Shown: one piece after another, positions 13,023 to 24,019 of the stretch | Layout of the letters: every line of letters begins with the position of its first letter | Numbering within the stretch: position 1 is the first letter of the stretch | Assembly (NCBI RefSeq): GCF_012489685.1 | Contig: NC_080043.1 | Location: 61,869,920 to 61,933,919, forward strand | DNA from: Lotus japonicus | Taxonomy: Eukaryota > Streptophyta > Magnoliopsida > Fabales > Fabaceae | Direction of reading: 5' to 3' | Length of the DNA stretch: 64,000 bases | Translations under genes and position numbers: made by a program | The notes under the pieces: generated by a model | What the model was told of the DNA's origin: nothing | The model's database searches: none | The model's input: the letters and a program-made list of their open reading frames with translations, nothing else

Positions 13023-13508
13023 CTAAAAGGGAAGATTGGCCCTATAACTATTGTATCTGGCCCTAAGAGGCTCCATGTGCCTTAAGACATCTTCTTGTTG
13101 GGTTTCCAGTAGCGATTTCTCCTGTCGAAGATCCAGCTCCTCACGAGCGGTGGTGGAAAGCCTGTCCACTAAGGCGTTCAGAGCTCCCACACTCCCCTCA
13201 GGGTTCACTTGATTCAGAGCAGCCCTCAACGCTTCGAATTCCTCCATCTTCTCATCTATTTGGTGTTCAGCAAAGAACACTCGAGCCGTGAGTTTCCGGT
13301 GTTCTTCATACAGGGGCACCGCTTCATGCAGAAGGCCCAGAAACTCCAGGAGAGGGGTTTTTACAGAGGCAATAATATTCCTCTGCAGAAGCTGGTTGAT
13401 GAGCCCAGTAAGCTCTTCAGCCAAAGAAAGGAAGGAATGTAACTCCCAAAATAGGTCTTGGTCAAAGGCCAAGCTCCGGATCTGATTAAGAATACGACGG
13501 CTAGCCAT
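13023..13508 (-). CDS. Gypsy1 small antisense gene: 161-residue helical protein
   Basis: A single uninterrupted frame on the strand opposite gag-pol. The start has a strong plant context (AGCCATGGCT). The protein is almost entirely predicted helix with heptad-like hydrophobic spacing, no membrane segment and no cysteine, so it is probably an intracellular coiled-coil or adaptor. It begins MASRRIL, has LAFDQDLF near residue 13, VKTPLLEFL in the middle, and ends RANLPF. It resembles in layout the 130-residue antisense proteins of Copia1 (20105-20497) and Copia2 (50979-50587). It lies downstream of and co-directional with the large antisense gene, 454 bp away, and is followed by AATAAA. No TATA box is obvious. 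Its biochemical function is unknown. Tat elements such as maize Grande are known to carry antisense ORFs. Confidence 0.75.
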   Translation of the reverse strand: MASRRILNQIRSLAFDQDLFWELHSFLSLAEELTGLINQLLQRNIIASVKTPLLEFLGLLHEAVPLYEEHRKLTARVFFAEHQIDEKMEEFEALRAALNQVNPEGSVGALNALVDRLSTTAREELDLRQEKSLLETQQEDVLRHMEPLRARYNSYRANLPF

Positions 13509-13961
13509 GGCTAAGGGAGGTTGTCAAAAACAGGAAGGGAATTCTGGAAAAGAAGTAAGGAAGAGTTTGAAGAAGTTACTGAAAAGAAGTAACCAAAAAC
13601 GCTCTATTCATCTTATGGTTACACGCCACGTAAATCACCACTACCATCGTAAATGGCTTTGGCTTTTAATGGACAAAGACTTTCATTGAATCAAGAAAAC
13701 GTGGTGTAGGATGGCAATAAATTGGCTTATTTCCCAGAAACCAAGCAACGACTACATAAAGGGCGCGATGGAGTTTGAACGGCGCAACAATAGTGAATAA
13801 CCGTCAGAATAAATGCATAGTGGAAACTGAAAAGATTTGGCAAATTAAATGTCAAATTATACGGCCTACGTGCCAGAAACACTGTTGAAAATTACATGCA
13901 CATTGGCATCGAAAGCCATGGTTAGAATAGTGCCATCATTACACACTGATAAGAGAAAGTC

Positions 13962-16900
13962 TTAAAGTAGAAATTTAAAAGAATTCAAGCGATCAGCAAA
14001 GGTAGCAATCTTGGCATCGAGATCCTTCTTCATGGCCTGTTCAACCTCCAAATCCTTGATAACATCTTTTGTCGAGATGATCAGAGCTTTGGATTCCTTA
14101 GTAAGCGCATCCAATTGAGCTTTCACAGCAGGGCCTTCCTCGACCAAATCAGCTCGCTTCTTCTCCAACTTAGTAATCTCTCGATGCAGCTCCTCAAGTT
14201 TAGTGTCGACATCAGAGATTTCATCTGCAACTAAAACCTTCCTAGCAGTAAATTTCTTGAAGTCTTCTTTCATCGCTGCAACTTGAGCTTTACCAGAAGA
14301 GACTTTTGCTTCCTTAAGACTAACAGCTTGGCCAACGTCCTTGACTTGATGAAAAGTGGCTAAAGCATCCACTAAGAAAGATTGAAGGTTGGCCATAGCA
14401 GCAGCCTGATGAGAGTCGAGCTTTTGACCAAGCAGGAAGACAAGCAATTCCTTAGCAGCATGACTCACTTGGGGGTCAACTCGAATCCGGTCGAGGAATC
14501 CGCTGTCGAAAACGATAGCCTTCAGCCGACCCATGCTCTCCTCAATTTGCTGAAGGTCGGCCACCCCACTAGATTGAGCAGTCTCAGCAGTGACATCAGC
14601 TTGATGGGGTGGAGAATCCCATTCCAAGGTGCCATCGAGAAAGCCATCCAAAGCTGCCAATGGGTCTTCCTCAAATAAAGTATCAAGCTTTTCACTGGAC
14701 ACATGAGATGAAGAGCCACCCTTGGCTTGAGGCGAAAGTTGCACAGTGGCAGTCGACTTTGGAGGAGGCATGGGGTTATCATCCTTGCTAGGAAGAGCTT
14801 CTGCTTCACGAATGGGAGATGTTGCACCTTGAGTCTCCTACAAGAAAAAATCAGGAAAGCTTCTTTAATACCTTCTTGGATAAAATAAGATGCACAGTTA
14901 AGGGACCGACAGAACGTCGAAAAGTATAAAGGTACCTGGCAAGTAGACCCCTTGGAAGGGCTTGAGTTGGTCGAGCTCTTGGAACGGTGAGGAGATTTAT
15001 GACCAGATTTGCTCCTAACCTTCCTTCTCCCCTCAGATGTCGAGGTCTTTCTAGCCGAGGATGCGGCCTTGGGAGGCTTCTCGACACCCTCAGCTTTGGA
15101 TTTTGCAGGGTTGGGAACTGGAGAATTTTCATGGGATGGAGGATTAGAAATGGAATGCTCATGGACGTCAGCCTGAGGAAAAGAACAAGACATAATCAGA
15201 CTAGGAAATCACAGATCAAAATGTCACAAGGCATTCTCGAAAATGGAAAACATACCTGAATAACGGCATCACCGCCACCTTCTTTGCCATCGCCTTCAGG
15301 CTGAGCATCAGACACCAGTGTAGAAGCCTTGCTAGCTGTGGAAGTACCAGCCCCTTTGGCTTTCTTTTGGCCAACCGAAGCAGCAGGTTTAACCTTCCTT
15401 TTTCGGCCCTGTCGAAGAAAACTTTAGTCGAAACCCCAAAGAGGCCAAAAAGAAAAGGAAAAGCTAAAAGGAAAATACCTTAAGTTTGTCAGCAAGGCTG
15501 ACATTATCGTCCTCATCATCATCATCATCCTCAATCACAACTGGCTTGTCCTTAGAAGAATGAGCCACCAGAGAAATAACTTGAGGAGCCGGTTGGGTAA
15601 TGACTTCAGCTGCAAACAGAAAGTGAAATTAAGAGGTAAAATAGGAAAACCTAGGCCAAGTCGAAATATTACCTTGACCAATACGCATGTTCAGCGATAT
15701 TTGGTTGAAGATTTCGACGGGCACATGATACGGAAAGTTCCATAAGTGGTACTTGGTCGAAGTCACTCGCTTTCGAGGAGGAAGAGCTTGATTGGCCAAC
15801 ACATTTATATTTACATGGTCAACCCATTTGGGCAAGACCGGTGGAAAGGCCAATGCAAACCTACTCGTAGGCAAAGACGGGAACTTAAAGCCAGTTTTTC
15901 GAATAACAAAAGATAGACCTTCCTCACCAGGAGGAATAACTAACTTGGATTTTTTGGCTTTAAATTCCCATTTTTGCCTTAATACTTGAGCTGCTTTCGC
16001 AACCGTATCTCGAAGGCGAAGAGTTGGATAATATACCACACCAAAGAACTCTTGAAAGGATCGAATTTCTGCCAGGTGCATACCTTTGGTCTTCTTGAGA
16101 TCCTGCTTCTGCAAAAGAAAAGCATCTGTCATGCATTGAAGACAATCTACGAGGGGCTTCGAAATCTGGGCCCAATACTCAGACCACCAGGCTTTGAAAG
16201 CGTTAGTAGCATAGTACAAAGGAGCGTAGGTGAAGGGGCTCAGGTTGAGAAGTTTCTTGTTATAGAAATGAACAGTCGTGTCAAAAGCAGAAGCCCTCTT
16301 AATAGCCCCGGGGTACAAGACAAGACTCTTGTCGAACAAAGTGTTGGGCAGAGCTTGGCTAAGCCCAAACTGTCGAGAAACCAATTGAGGGTTGTAGCCA
16401 CATAAAGTGTAATCACTGCTAGCAAAGCCTACAGTTAAGACCCTAGGAGAAAGGATGGTCCTCCAGAGTGTAATGTGATGTTCTTTGGGCAATGCAGAAT
16501 CAGAAGCATTAGGGTAAGAATTCCTCAGCCAGAAAGGGCCACGAATAGCCTTGCTATAAGGAGAGAAACTGGAGCGATAATGCTTCAGCTCAAGAAACAT
16601 GGTAAAGTACTTTCTGAAATCAGCTTCAAAACTCGACGCATCATAAGCAGGGGTCAGGGTCTCGAGCCTATGGGCATCAATCCTGGTGTTAGAAACAGCT
16701 GGGGGATTATCTTGTACCGGCAGGAGAGATTCGAAGACCGCATTCAACCAAAGTTGAAATAGCCAAAGAGGTCCAGCCGCATTCAGAGAAATAGTCTTGG
16801 TATTCCGGATATCCTCGACAGCTTCATTCAGCATTTGATAAAGGTTGCCAAGAACAAGCCTAGCCATAGCGAGTTGTCGACCCTCGTGGAGTAAATTGGC

Positions 16901-17692
16901 TAAAGGTAAAAGCTTGGCAGGTATACGCAAAGACTTGGTGCAAAAAACATAAGCAGACAGCCAATACAACAAGAACGCGACATGTTCAGCATCCGACACC
17001 TCACCACTCTCGACATAATGGTCCTTAATAAATCGACTAAATGAAATATTGTCAGTGGGAACCGAAATGGGGTTAGCAGTTGCAGGCGCAGAGTGATAAT
17101 CGTCACCAATGGGCCATAATCCAGTGATGGCAGCAACATCCAAGAGGGTGGGAGTAATCATGCCAAAGGGAACATGAAGGCAATTAGTAGACCTCTCCCA
17201 AAAATAAAGCGCACTCAATAGCATAGCAGGGTTATACGAAATTTGCGATCTCGACAGCTGAATCAAGTCGAGAATCCCGACATCCTTCCAGTGTTGCCTC
17301 TTGTCTTCCTCAACCCTATCTAACCATTTCAGGTAGGCTTTGTCGTTAGCAGAAGGGTTAGGAGGAGCTGAACAAAAAGCTCGTTTTGGGTCGGTAAGAA
17401 ATGGCATACGGTAAGAAGGTTGGAATGCCAAAATAAGCTCCTCTCCCCTAACACTAGGGTGAAATGACTCATGTTCTTCAGGAAGACTATTGGGCCTATC
17501 ATGCTTCACTACTTTCAAAGGACCCAAAATGGCGCGTAAAGTACAATTAACAGAGAAAGGAATGAGTACCTGGGATTTCCAGATAGCCCTCTTCTCCGCT
17601 TCATTGGGAGGTTCCGGGATTGCCACGCGCTTGGATTCATCCAACTTAAGCTCAGTGGCCAACGGAATGGTTTGCTCAGGATCGGAAGCCAT
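13962..17692 (-). CDS. Gypsy1 large antisense gene: PMD-like + coiled-coil protein, five exons
   Basis: Exons 17692-15673, 15609-15479, 15408-15256, 15172-14936 and 14837-13962 are joined by introns of 63, 70, 83 and 98 bp. All introns have GT-AG ends and the phases agree (one base carried over the first junction, then zero). The product is about 1,138 residues. Exon 1 holds a plant mobile domain-like region (about residues 120-500; LDLIQLSRSQISYNPAML, then FGMITPTLLDVAAITGL), a fold known from MAIN/MAIL1 proteins and from transposable elements. Exon 2 is acidic. Exons 3-4 are basic and Ser-rich (GRKRKVK, RRKVRSKSGHK), so nuclear entry is likely. Exon 5 ends in a long coiled coil. An upstream in-frame Met at 17803 lies too close to the TATA box (17809-17817), so 17692 is preferred. 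No lesion was seen. Confidence 0.8.
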
Positions 17693-17808
17693 TGAAGGAA
17701 ACGATAGGTATTCCGGAGAAAACGGAAGAAGATGAAGTGAGAACTTTGGGGGAAGAAGCTGAAGGTTTGGGGAAAAAAGTAAAGTTTGAACAAGAACTGT
17801 CAAGAGGG

Positions 17809-17817
17809 TATTTATAA
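17809..17817 (-). promoter_or_regulatory. TATA box of the large antisense gene
   Basis: On the minus strand this reads TATAAATAC, about 117 bp before the chosen Met at 17692. That allows a transcript start near 17780 and a short leader. It supports an independent antisense promoter in the element's 3' region. Confidence 0.6.
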
Positions 17818-18096
17818 GCAGAGAGGCAAACGGAACTCAGGCCGCATTGTGCAGTAATTTATAAAATTTGGGGTCCAAGTGATTATTTTATTAGCTAACT
17901 CATGTCATTTCTCAGCTTTTTGACATAGATGAAATCATGGCCCTAAAAAGGCTATAACTGTCAGCTAGTGGAAAGACATCAGACGTTATGGCTACTGATT
18001 GGACCTGAGGATCGAACGGTCAAGAGCACAAAGTATTTGAATCGTTGAGATTGAACGGGTGCGATCAAAAATGCTTGGTGTCTTCAAGCTAAAGCA
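17818..18096. other. Presumed upstream promoter region of the antisense gene
   Basis: This non-coding Gypsy1 sequence separates the antisense gene from the Copia1 insertion at 18097. The rest of the original spacer, including the polypurine tract (30222-30237), now lies 12 kb away on the other side of Copia1. Only about 280 bp of native upstream sequence remains next to the antisense TATA box. Confidence 0.5.
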
Positions 18097-19304
18097 TGAA
18101 GGTATGAAAAACGGTAGAAAGGGGGGTTTGAATAACGTTTTCAGTATAAAACTTCCACCTTAAAGATTTTGACAAATCTTTCGAGAACTTAAGTGCTAAA
18201 GATAAGAGATAGAAAAGCACACAAGGATTTTATCCTGGTTCACTTGATAAATCACTCAAGCTACTCCAGTCCACCTGTTAAGGTGATTTCTTCCTTCTTA
18301 GAATGAAGGCAATCCACTAATCAGGTAAGAGTTACAACTGCACTTGAAACCTACAAGTGACTAACAATTACACTGACTTAGCTCACACTAAGATTCACTC
18401 TCTTAGTCTTCTCTAGGATCCGATCAACCTTGATCTCCTAAAGGAACTAAACAAACTGTTTATCAAAGAATTGTTTACAAGAGATTTGCTTCTAAAAAGC
18501 TAATAGTAAACTCAATGAATTTCAGATGAAAGAAAAACTTAGAAGAATTTAAGATTGTCTTGCGCGTATGTGAATGCTTCTAGCCGTTTCTTTCAGTCTT
18601 CAGCCTCTTTATATACTCCAAGGATTAGGGTTGAGCGTTGCATGGGAAATGCTACCGTTGGAGGGCAGTTCTGGAAAATCCAGCTTCTGCTGTGTCTGAG
18701 ACTGTTAGGTAGGTCGTCAGGATAGTACATATGCTTTTGTACTTGGATAGCGACGCGACCTTTAAACCTAGGAGACTTCTGATCAGGGGAATGCTTCATA
18801 TTGGAACTTGTGAAGCCGGTTGATCAGAGTCAGAGGGAAAGCCCAGATCCTCTGACCATTGTTTCTTCTGATTCTGAACTCAGAGGGAAGAACATGGTCT
18901 TCAGAGTATCTTGCTTCTGGACATCAGAACTTCACTAATCAGCTTCTGGATCTTCAGAGTCTTCTACACCATCAGAACATCTGAGCCTTCAGTGTTTCTT
19001 GGTTATCAGACTTTCTGGATCTTCAGAACTTCTAGTGACTGAGTCCACATCAGAGTTAGTATAACTTCAGAACTTCTGAAGCTTTTCCACTGTTCATACT
19101 GAACATGGTGAATGCGAAAGCGTTGCTTGGGTTGCTCTTTATACACAGTGCTTCTGATTTGTGTGAGATTGAGTTGAGGTCAGAGCCTGCAAATAGCACA
19201 CTCAGAAAAACACGTTAGAGTACCACAATTGTTCATATCAAAAGGTTAACTTGTAATCATCAAAACATAGAGTTGTACTACTAGATCAAAACTTTGATCT
19301 TACA
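18097..19304 (-). repeat. Copia1 3' LTR
   Basis: A 1,208-bp repeat, nearly identical to 28995-30203. In the element's direction it runs TGTAAGATC...CATACCTTCA. It is dense in short words such as CAGAAG, CTTCTG and CTCTGA. Confidence 0.95.
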
Positions 19305-20045
19305 ATCTCCCCCTTTTTGATGATGACAAAACTAAGATTTTTGATGAACAATTCTTAAACATTAAACTGAATTCACTCAGAGTTTAGAGATATAGAATAA
19401 TACTTATCCTGATGTGAATAGTTTATCTTGCATCTCTGAATTCAAGTCACTGCTTGATTCTGAGCTTAGCTCCCCCTGAATCTAATACTTGATGAAAACG
19501 TTAGTAAAGTCTAGATTCTGAGCTAAATGATATAAGAGTTCAGAGAGAAAAACTTATGACATAGATGAAAATCGAGTAATCAGAGCGCATAAGTAATCAG
19601 AGTCACGGACAGGGTATCAGAGTCTTGGGTATCAGAGTCAACTTAGAATCACTTCAGAAGAAGTGAAATGTATTCCTTGTATTTGCCCAGTGACACATCT
19701 ATGGTCATGAAGGTGGAACTCTTAAATTCTCCAAAAGAAAAAATAAATCACACTAACACATCTTACACATCAAAAACTGGGTTTACTCCCCCTTTTTGTC
19801 ATAAGCAAAAAGCTTGGGGTGTGAAAAACTTAGCTTGAAGTACAAGGTACTCCCCCTTAGAGAAGGTCTAAGTTTAAAGGAAAAGAAAATGATGCAAGAA
19901 TCAGAGTTAGGCGAAATAAATAGAAGAGTTAATGCAAGAGAAGAACGTTTACCACCGGTCAAGTGAGTAAAGAGAAGGGTCAGTTACCAAGAACTTAACC
20001 TCGAGAAACCGTAGGAGCATTAACTTTCAGAGAGAAAGTGAAGCC
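19305..20045 (-). other. Copia1 3' non-coding region with multiple polypurine tracts
   Basis: This 740-bp stretch has no ORF. On the minus strand it carries four purine tracts of the AAAAAGGGGGAG type: at the LTR edge (about 19306-19318), near 19470-19477, near 19787-19797 and near 19851-19856. The same four occur at matching places in Copia2. Repeated polypurine tracts next to the 3' LTR are a described signature of Sireviruses. Confidence 0.75.
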
Positions 20046-20054
20046 TATATAAAG
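20046..20054 (+). promoter_or_regulatory. TATA box of the Copia1 small antisense gene
   Basis: TATATAAAG lies 51 bp before the ATG at 20105. Copia2 has the same nonamer 53 bp before its ATG (minus strand, 51040-51032). Confidence 0.7.
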
Positions 20055-20104
20055 TGTTGGAGAGAAAGGTAAGCTTCACACCTCGAACAAGTTTCAGTAA
20101 GAAA

Positions 20105-20497
20105 ATGGCATCATACATCGTAGCACTAGAAGAGCTGAGGAAGAAGGCCTTTGAGGAGGACTTGTTCCTTAACATCAGGCATCCAGAGGGTACAACGACC
20201 ATCGCGGAGCTGACACGGACACTGCTGGAAGAGGACCTGCGTCCAGAGGTGAAGAGAGACCTGAGGGAATTTCTTGCCTTCGTGGAGGAGGTGCAAGAAC
20301 TCAGCCGGCTTGAACTCAAGCTGCTGGAAGAAAAAGAGAGTTTGGAAGAGAAGCTCAAGACCGCAGAAGAGATTCTGGAGAGGAATGAGCTAAAGGACAG
20401 GCTCAACAACATCCAGCATGCACTGGAGCGTCTGGAGAAGGATAGGTCAGAGCAGCGCCAGGAGTGCAGAAGAATGAGGAGGGATCCTCCATTCTAG
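20105..20497 (+). CDS. Copia1 small antisense gene: 130-residue coiled-coil protein
   Basis: This intact ORF lies opposite to gag-pol. The Met at 20105 is chosen over the in-frame Met at 20054 because the latter overlaps the TATA box, and because the Copia2 homologue also has exactly 130 residues from this Met. The two copies align without gaps; I count 27 differing residues, many conservative (K/R, E/D, I/V, S/T). The sequence begins MASYIVALEELRKKAFEEDL, is rich in Glu, Lys, Arg and Leu, is strongly coiled-coil, and ends RRMRRDPPF. There is no signal peptide or membrane segment. An AATAAA follows at 20564-20569. The gene converges tail to tail with the envelope-like gene, about 220 bp away. 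Function is unknown. Confidence 0.8.
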   Translation: MASYIVALEELRKKAFEEDLFLNIRHPEGTTTIAELTRTLLEEDLRPEVKRDLREFLAFVEEVQELSRLELKLLEEKESLEEKLKTAEEILERNELKDRLNNIQHALERLEKDRSEQRQECRRMRRDPPF

Positions 20498-20563
20498 ACT
20501 TTTAGGGAAAGAATGTATGATGTAAACATAAAGAATGTATGATGTAAGCATAAAGATATGATG

Positions 20564-20569
20564 AATAAA
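20564..20569 (+). terminator. Polyadenylation signal of the Copia1 small antisense gene
   Basis: AATAAA lies 67 bp after the stop codon. The Copia2 copy also has one, 45 bp after its stop (minus strand, 50542-50537). Confidence 0.6.
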
Positions 20570-20719
20570 AGGATGTTTGCAAACATATGTGACACAAATA
20601 TATATAGATATGCATAGATAATCACAAACGAACAAAGTAGAATAAGTAAATAAAAAGAAACAGAGTTTAACAAAAATAAAACAATGTTAAAGAAAAAGAA
20701 AAATGAAGAGATCCTAAAA

Positions 20720-23576
20720 CTAAGGTTTATCAGTTCGTCGCAGAAGTTCCATCATCATGTGCTTCATCTCAATCAGCATGGATTCATGAATGTCAAGACG
20801 CTGTTCCATGATGTCGAGTCTGGATGAGCTTGACTGAGCAGAACCGGAAGGAACATTCTGAGCAGCTTGAGAATCTGGAATGGAAGCAGAAGCAGCAGAG
20901 TAAACACTACTGGTGCAAGTGCTTGGCATCTAAGAGCTTCAGCCTCAGCCTCAAGTCGTTCTGCCTCTAATCGGGCTTGTTCAGCTTGAGCTGCTGCTTG
21001 ACGTGCAGCTTCTTCTGCTTGAGCTTTCTTTCTCTTGGCTTCTTCAATAGCTTCAAGAAGCTTATGTCTCTGTTCTTGTTCATGAAGAGCCACCCTTCGA
21101 GCAAACCTTTGCTTTGCAGGCTCAATGCTCTGACTTCCCTCTGCATGCAGGAGCTGCATCATAATTGGAACTTGAGCCACTAGCCAAGTGCCCAGATTGT
21201 TCCACTCATCAGCCACACGTTCAGCATTCTCACTGAGGTCAGTCTGACCGTGCACATTGCGTAGCATCAAAGAAGCTTGATGATAGAAAGTATTGATGCA
21301 TTCAGAGAGAGATGTGGGTCGGAGGTGAGTGTAAGGGATTATGGAGAGGTTGGTTTCAGGAGAGGCTGGGTGATTGCTGCTGTGAGCTTCAGAGGCACCT
21401 TGTGGAGAGCCAATGTTAAACGTTTGAGCATTGGGTTCAGAGGTTCCAAGGTGAGGTTCTGAAGTTTCAACCAGAGGATGGGGTGATCTAACCGAGGATT
21501 GGTTAGACACTGATTGTTCGGGTTCAGGTTCTGGTTGAATAGGCTCTTGTTGGTCTGGGGCAGGGTGAGCTTGTTGAGCCAAAGGGTCTGCCTCTTGTAA
21601 AGGATTGGCCAAGATAGGTTCATCTGGGTCAACTAGACGTTCAGGTCTAGGGCCAGGATATCTCCTAGGGCTTGGACAAGTGAGGTAATACTCTTCTAAG
21701 GTAGACACCTTTTCTTTGCTGACCTCCATGAATTTTCTGATGGATTCAGAGTTATTGGAGGGAGAAGAATCAGCAACATTGGTTGGGAAGGATACAGGTG
21801 TAAAGGCTGTGGAAGAGTCTGTATCCGTGGGTTTGAGAGCCAGACGTTCTGATGCTCTTGGGACAGAGTGATCAGAGGTTCTGGGCTCAGGTTCTGTGTG
21901 GGTAGGCTCTGGTTGTGCATGAATGATGGGTTCAGAAGATAATGGGTTGTACTGAATGGTAATGGGAGAGGTAGGTTCTTCTGACCTAGAGGGTTAGTTC
22001 TGAAGCAAATTCCAGAGAGGTGCTTCAGTAGGGGAAGGTTGAAAGAATGAAGATCTTGGAGACTGTGGTGGAGAGGTGGTTTGAGCAGCTGGTTGGGATT
22101 CAGGAATAGGAGTGAGGGGATTTGAGGAGTGTTTGAGCATGGCAGATATAGGGAGTGCATCAAATAAATTCAAATCATCATCAGAAGCAAGTGCAGACTT
22201 ACTTGAATGTGCTGATGATCTAGTAACTCTGGCAGGAGGTTCAGTCCTTCTGACCACTTCAGCAGCTGGTTCCACCCGAGTAGGCTTCACCACGATTCTG
22301 ACCTGCTTCTTCTTCTTCTTAGGAGGACCATCCTCATTATCACTATCATCACCATCATCAGGCTTTCTCTTCTTCTTTTTGACCAGAGGGACATCTGATT
22401 CCTCAGAAGATTCTTCTAGGATCATCTTCCTCTGAGCTTTCTTCTTGGGAGGAGAAGGAAACTCTGGAGCTGGCGGCAGTCTGCTGAAGAATTCATCAAG
22501 ATCAATTTCGAATCCTTGAGCCCTTAGGTCTTCAACATAGCACCTAATGGCGTCAGGATTGTCTGCCTGAGTCCACAGAGGGTAGTCATTCAGAGGATCC
22601 TTCTACTTCTGATTTCAGAAGATGTGTCTTCACGAGCAGGGGCGATTTTCTTCTGGACCAAGCCCATCTTCTTCAGAGAATTTGCAGTGAAGACATCACT
22701 GACAATGGTGGTCAGATCCTCTACACACCCAGCATGGACCAGATCTTGCACCAGGTTGCTTTCAATGAAAAAGTCTGAGAGCAGTCTCCCAAAGGGGATG
22801 TACTTGATGGCTGACTTGATGGAGGCAGTGGTGCGAGACTTCCGGATACATTCCTTCAAGTAGGAGAACAGGAAGTAGGGAAGGCAGATCTTCTTCTGGT
22901 CTTGGATGAAGAACAACATCACCTTCTGGTTGAAGTTGATGTAGTCTGGAGAACTGCCCTTTGGTCTCTGGTTTATGCAGTGGAGCAGGATCTTGTGCCA
23001 GATTCTGAGCTTAGGATGAAGGTCCATCACCTTGTAATTCGTCTTGCCCGGTTTGTAATTGGTGTACAGGGCCTCGTTGATTGTATTCTTGGTGCTGGGT
23101 TTCAGCTTCGATTCCGTGAGTTGGAAACGATACCCAAAAGCAGTGTCTGCACCCAGCAAATTCACGAAAGACTTCTCCGTGATGATGATCTTTCTTCCAA
23201 GCACGTGAGATACCACCTGAGTATCATCACAGTCGGCGTGCTTCCAGAATTCCTTTACCAGTCTATCATACACCGGTCCTCGAAGTCTGTTGAAGTAATT
23301 TCCCCAACCTTGAACTTGGACTTCAGGACGAAGATCATACCCATTTGTAGCCAGGTTGTCGAGGTCGAATCTCCATTCTGCCAGGACTTGGAGTTCCTCA
23401 GGAGCAAATACGCAGTGAACGACACAGCCCCGTTCTGCAATTGGAACAATCTGCTCTTGAGCTTGACCTTGATCTTGTGTCGGATTCTCAGGGCCCCTTT
23501 GACCCGTTGCTAGACCGACTACCATGTGAGGGAACTGAGGTGCATCTGCAGTAGATCTTCTGGTTTGACTCACCAT
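20720..23576 (-). pseudogene. Copia1 envelope-like gene, broken by two frameshifts and one stop
   Basis: It is homologous to the intact Copia2 gene (47492-50371). The Met at 23576 matches the Copia2 start. The first 330 or so residues form the conserved globular domain found in legume 'envelope-like' or 'putative plant transposon' proteins. A one-base loss near 22595 shifts the frame. A stop at 21994-21996 interrupts the Pro/Ser/Glu-rich middle. Another one-base loss near 20900 shifts the tail after the coiled coil. The lysine-rich stretch (KKKKKQVRIVVK) near 22325-22290 would direct a product to the nucleus. I see no signal peptide and no clear transmembrane helix, so the name 'envelope-like' rests on position and family usage. 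Confidence 0.85.
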
Positions 23577-24019
23577 TTTTGAAGCGGTTGAAGGTTTGAG
23601 GTAGAAGATGAAGGTTGAAAGATGAAGAGAGATCGAGAGAGAAATCGAGGATAAGCGGTTTTTGAAAAGCAGAGAGAGCGAGAGTGAAAACCGGAGTGAA
23701 AGAGATCGTGTGTGTATAGTGGGTTTTGACAAATAACCGTTGTTGATTCAAAAAGCAATTTAAGATCAACGGTTGAAAATTAAAGATAGGTAGTAACAGT
23801 AAATACACAAATCACACTCAGGAGAGAAGCACATCTACACGCAATCATAACAGACTGTCACACGGGCACAAGGAACTATGCATCAGAAATACTGACACAC
23901 GTGTTGTTGTCTCAGCTTCAGAGTCAGTACCAGTGGGTACACACACTCTGATTGAGTTACCTTCTGGACTAGACATCTTCTGATCAAGAAGTATCATAGT
24001 CAGAGGTTCTGATCCATCA

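Noticed and set aside
22902..23513. 203-codon + strand frame opposite the Copia1 envelope-like gene
   Set aside because: It is the shadow of the conserved domain on the other strand, with no TATA box or signal at its start, and the equivalent Copia2 region is open for only 107 codons.
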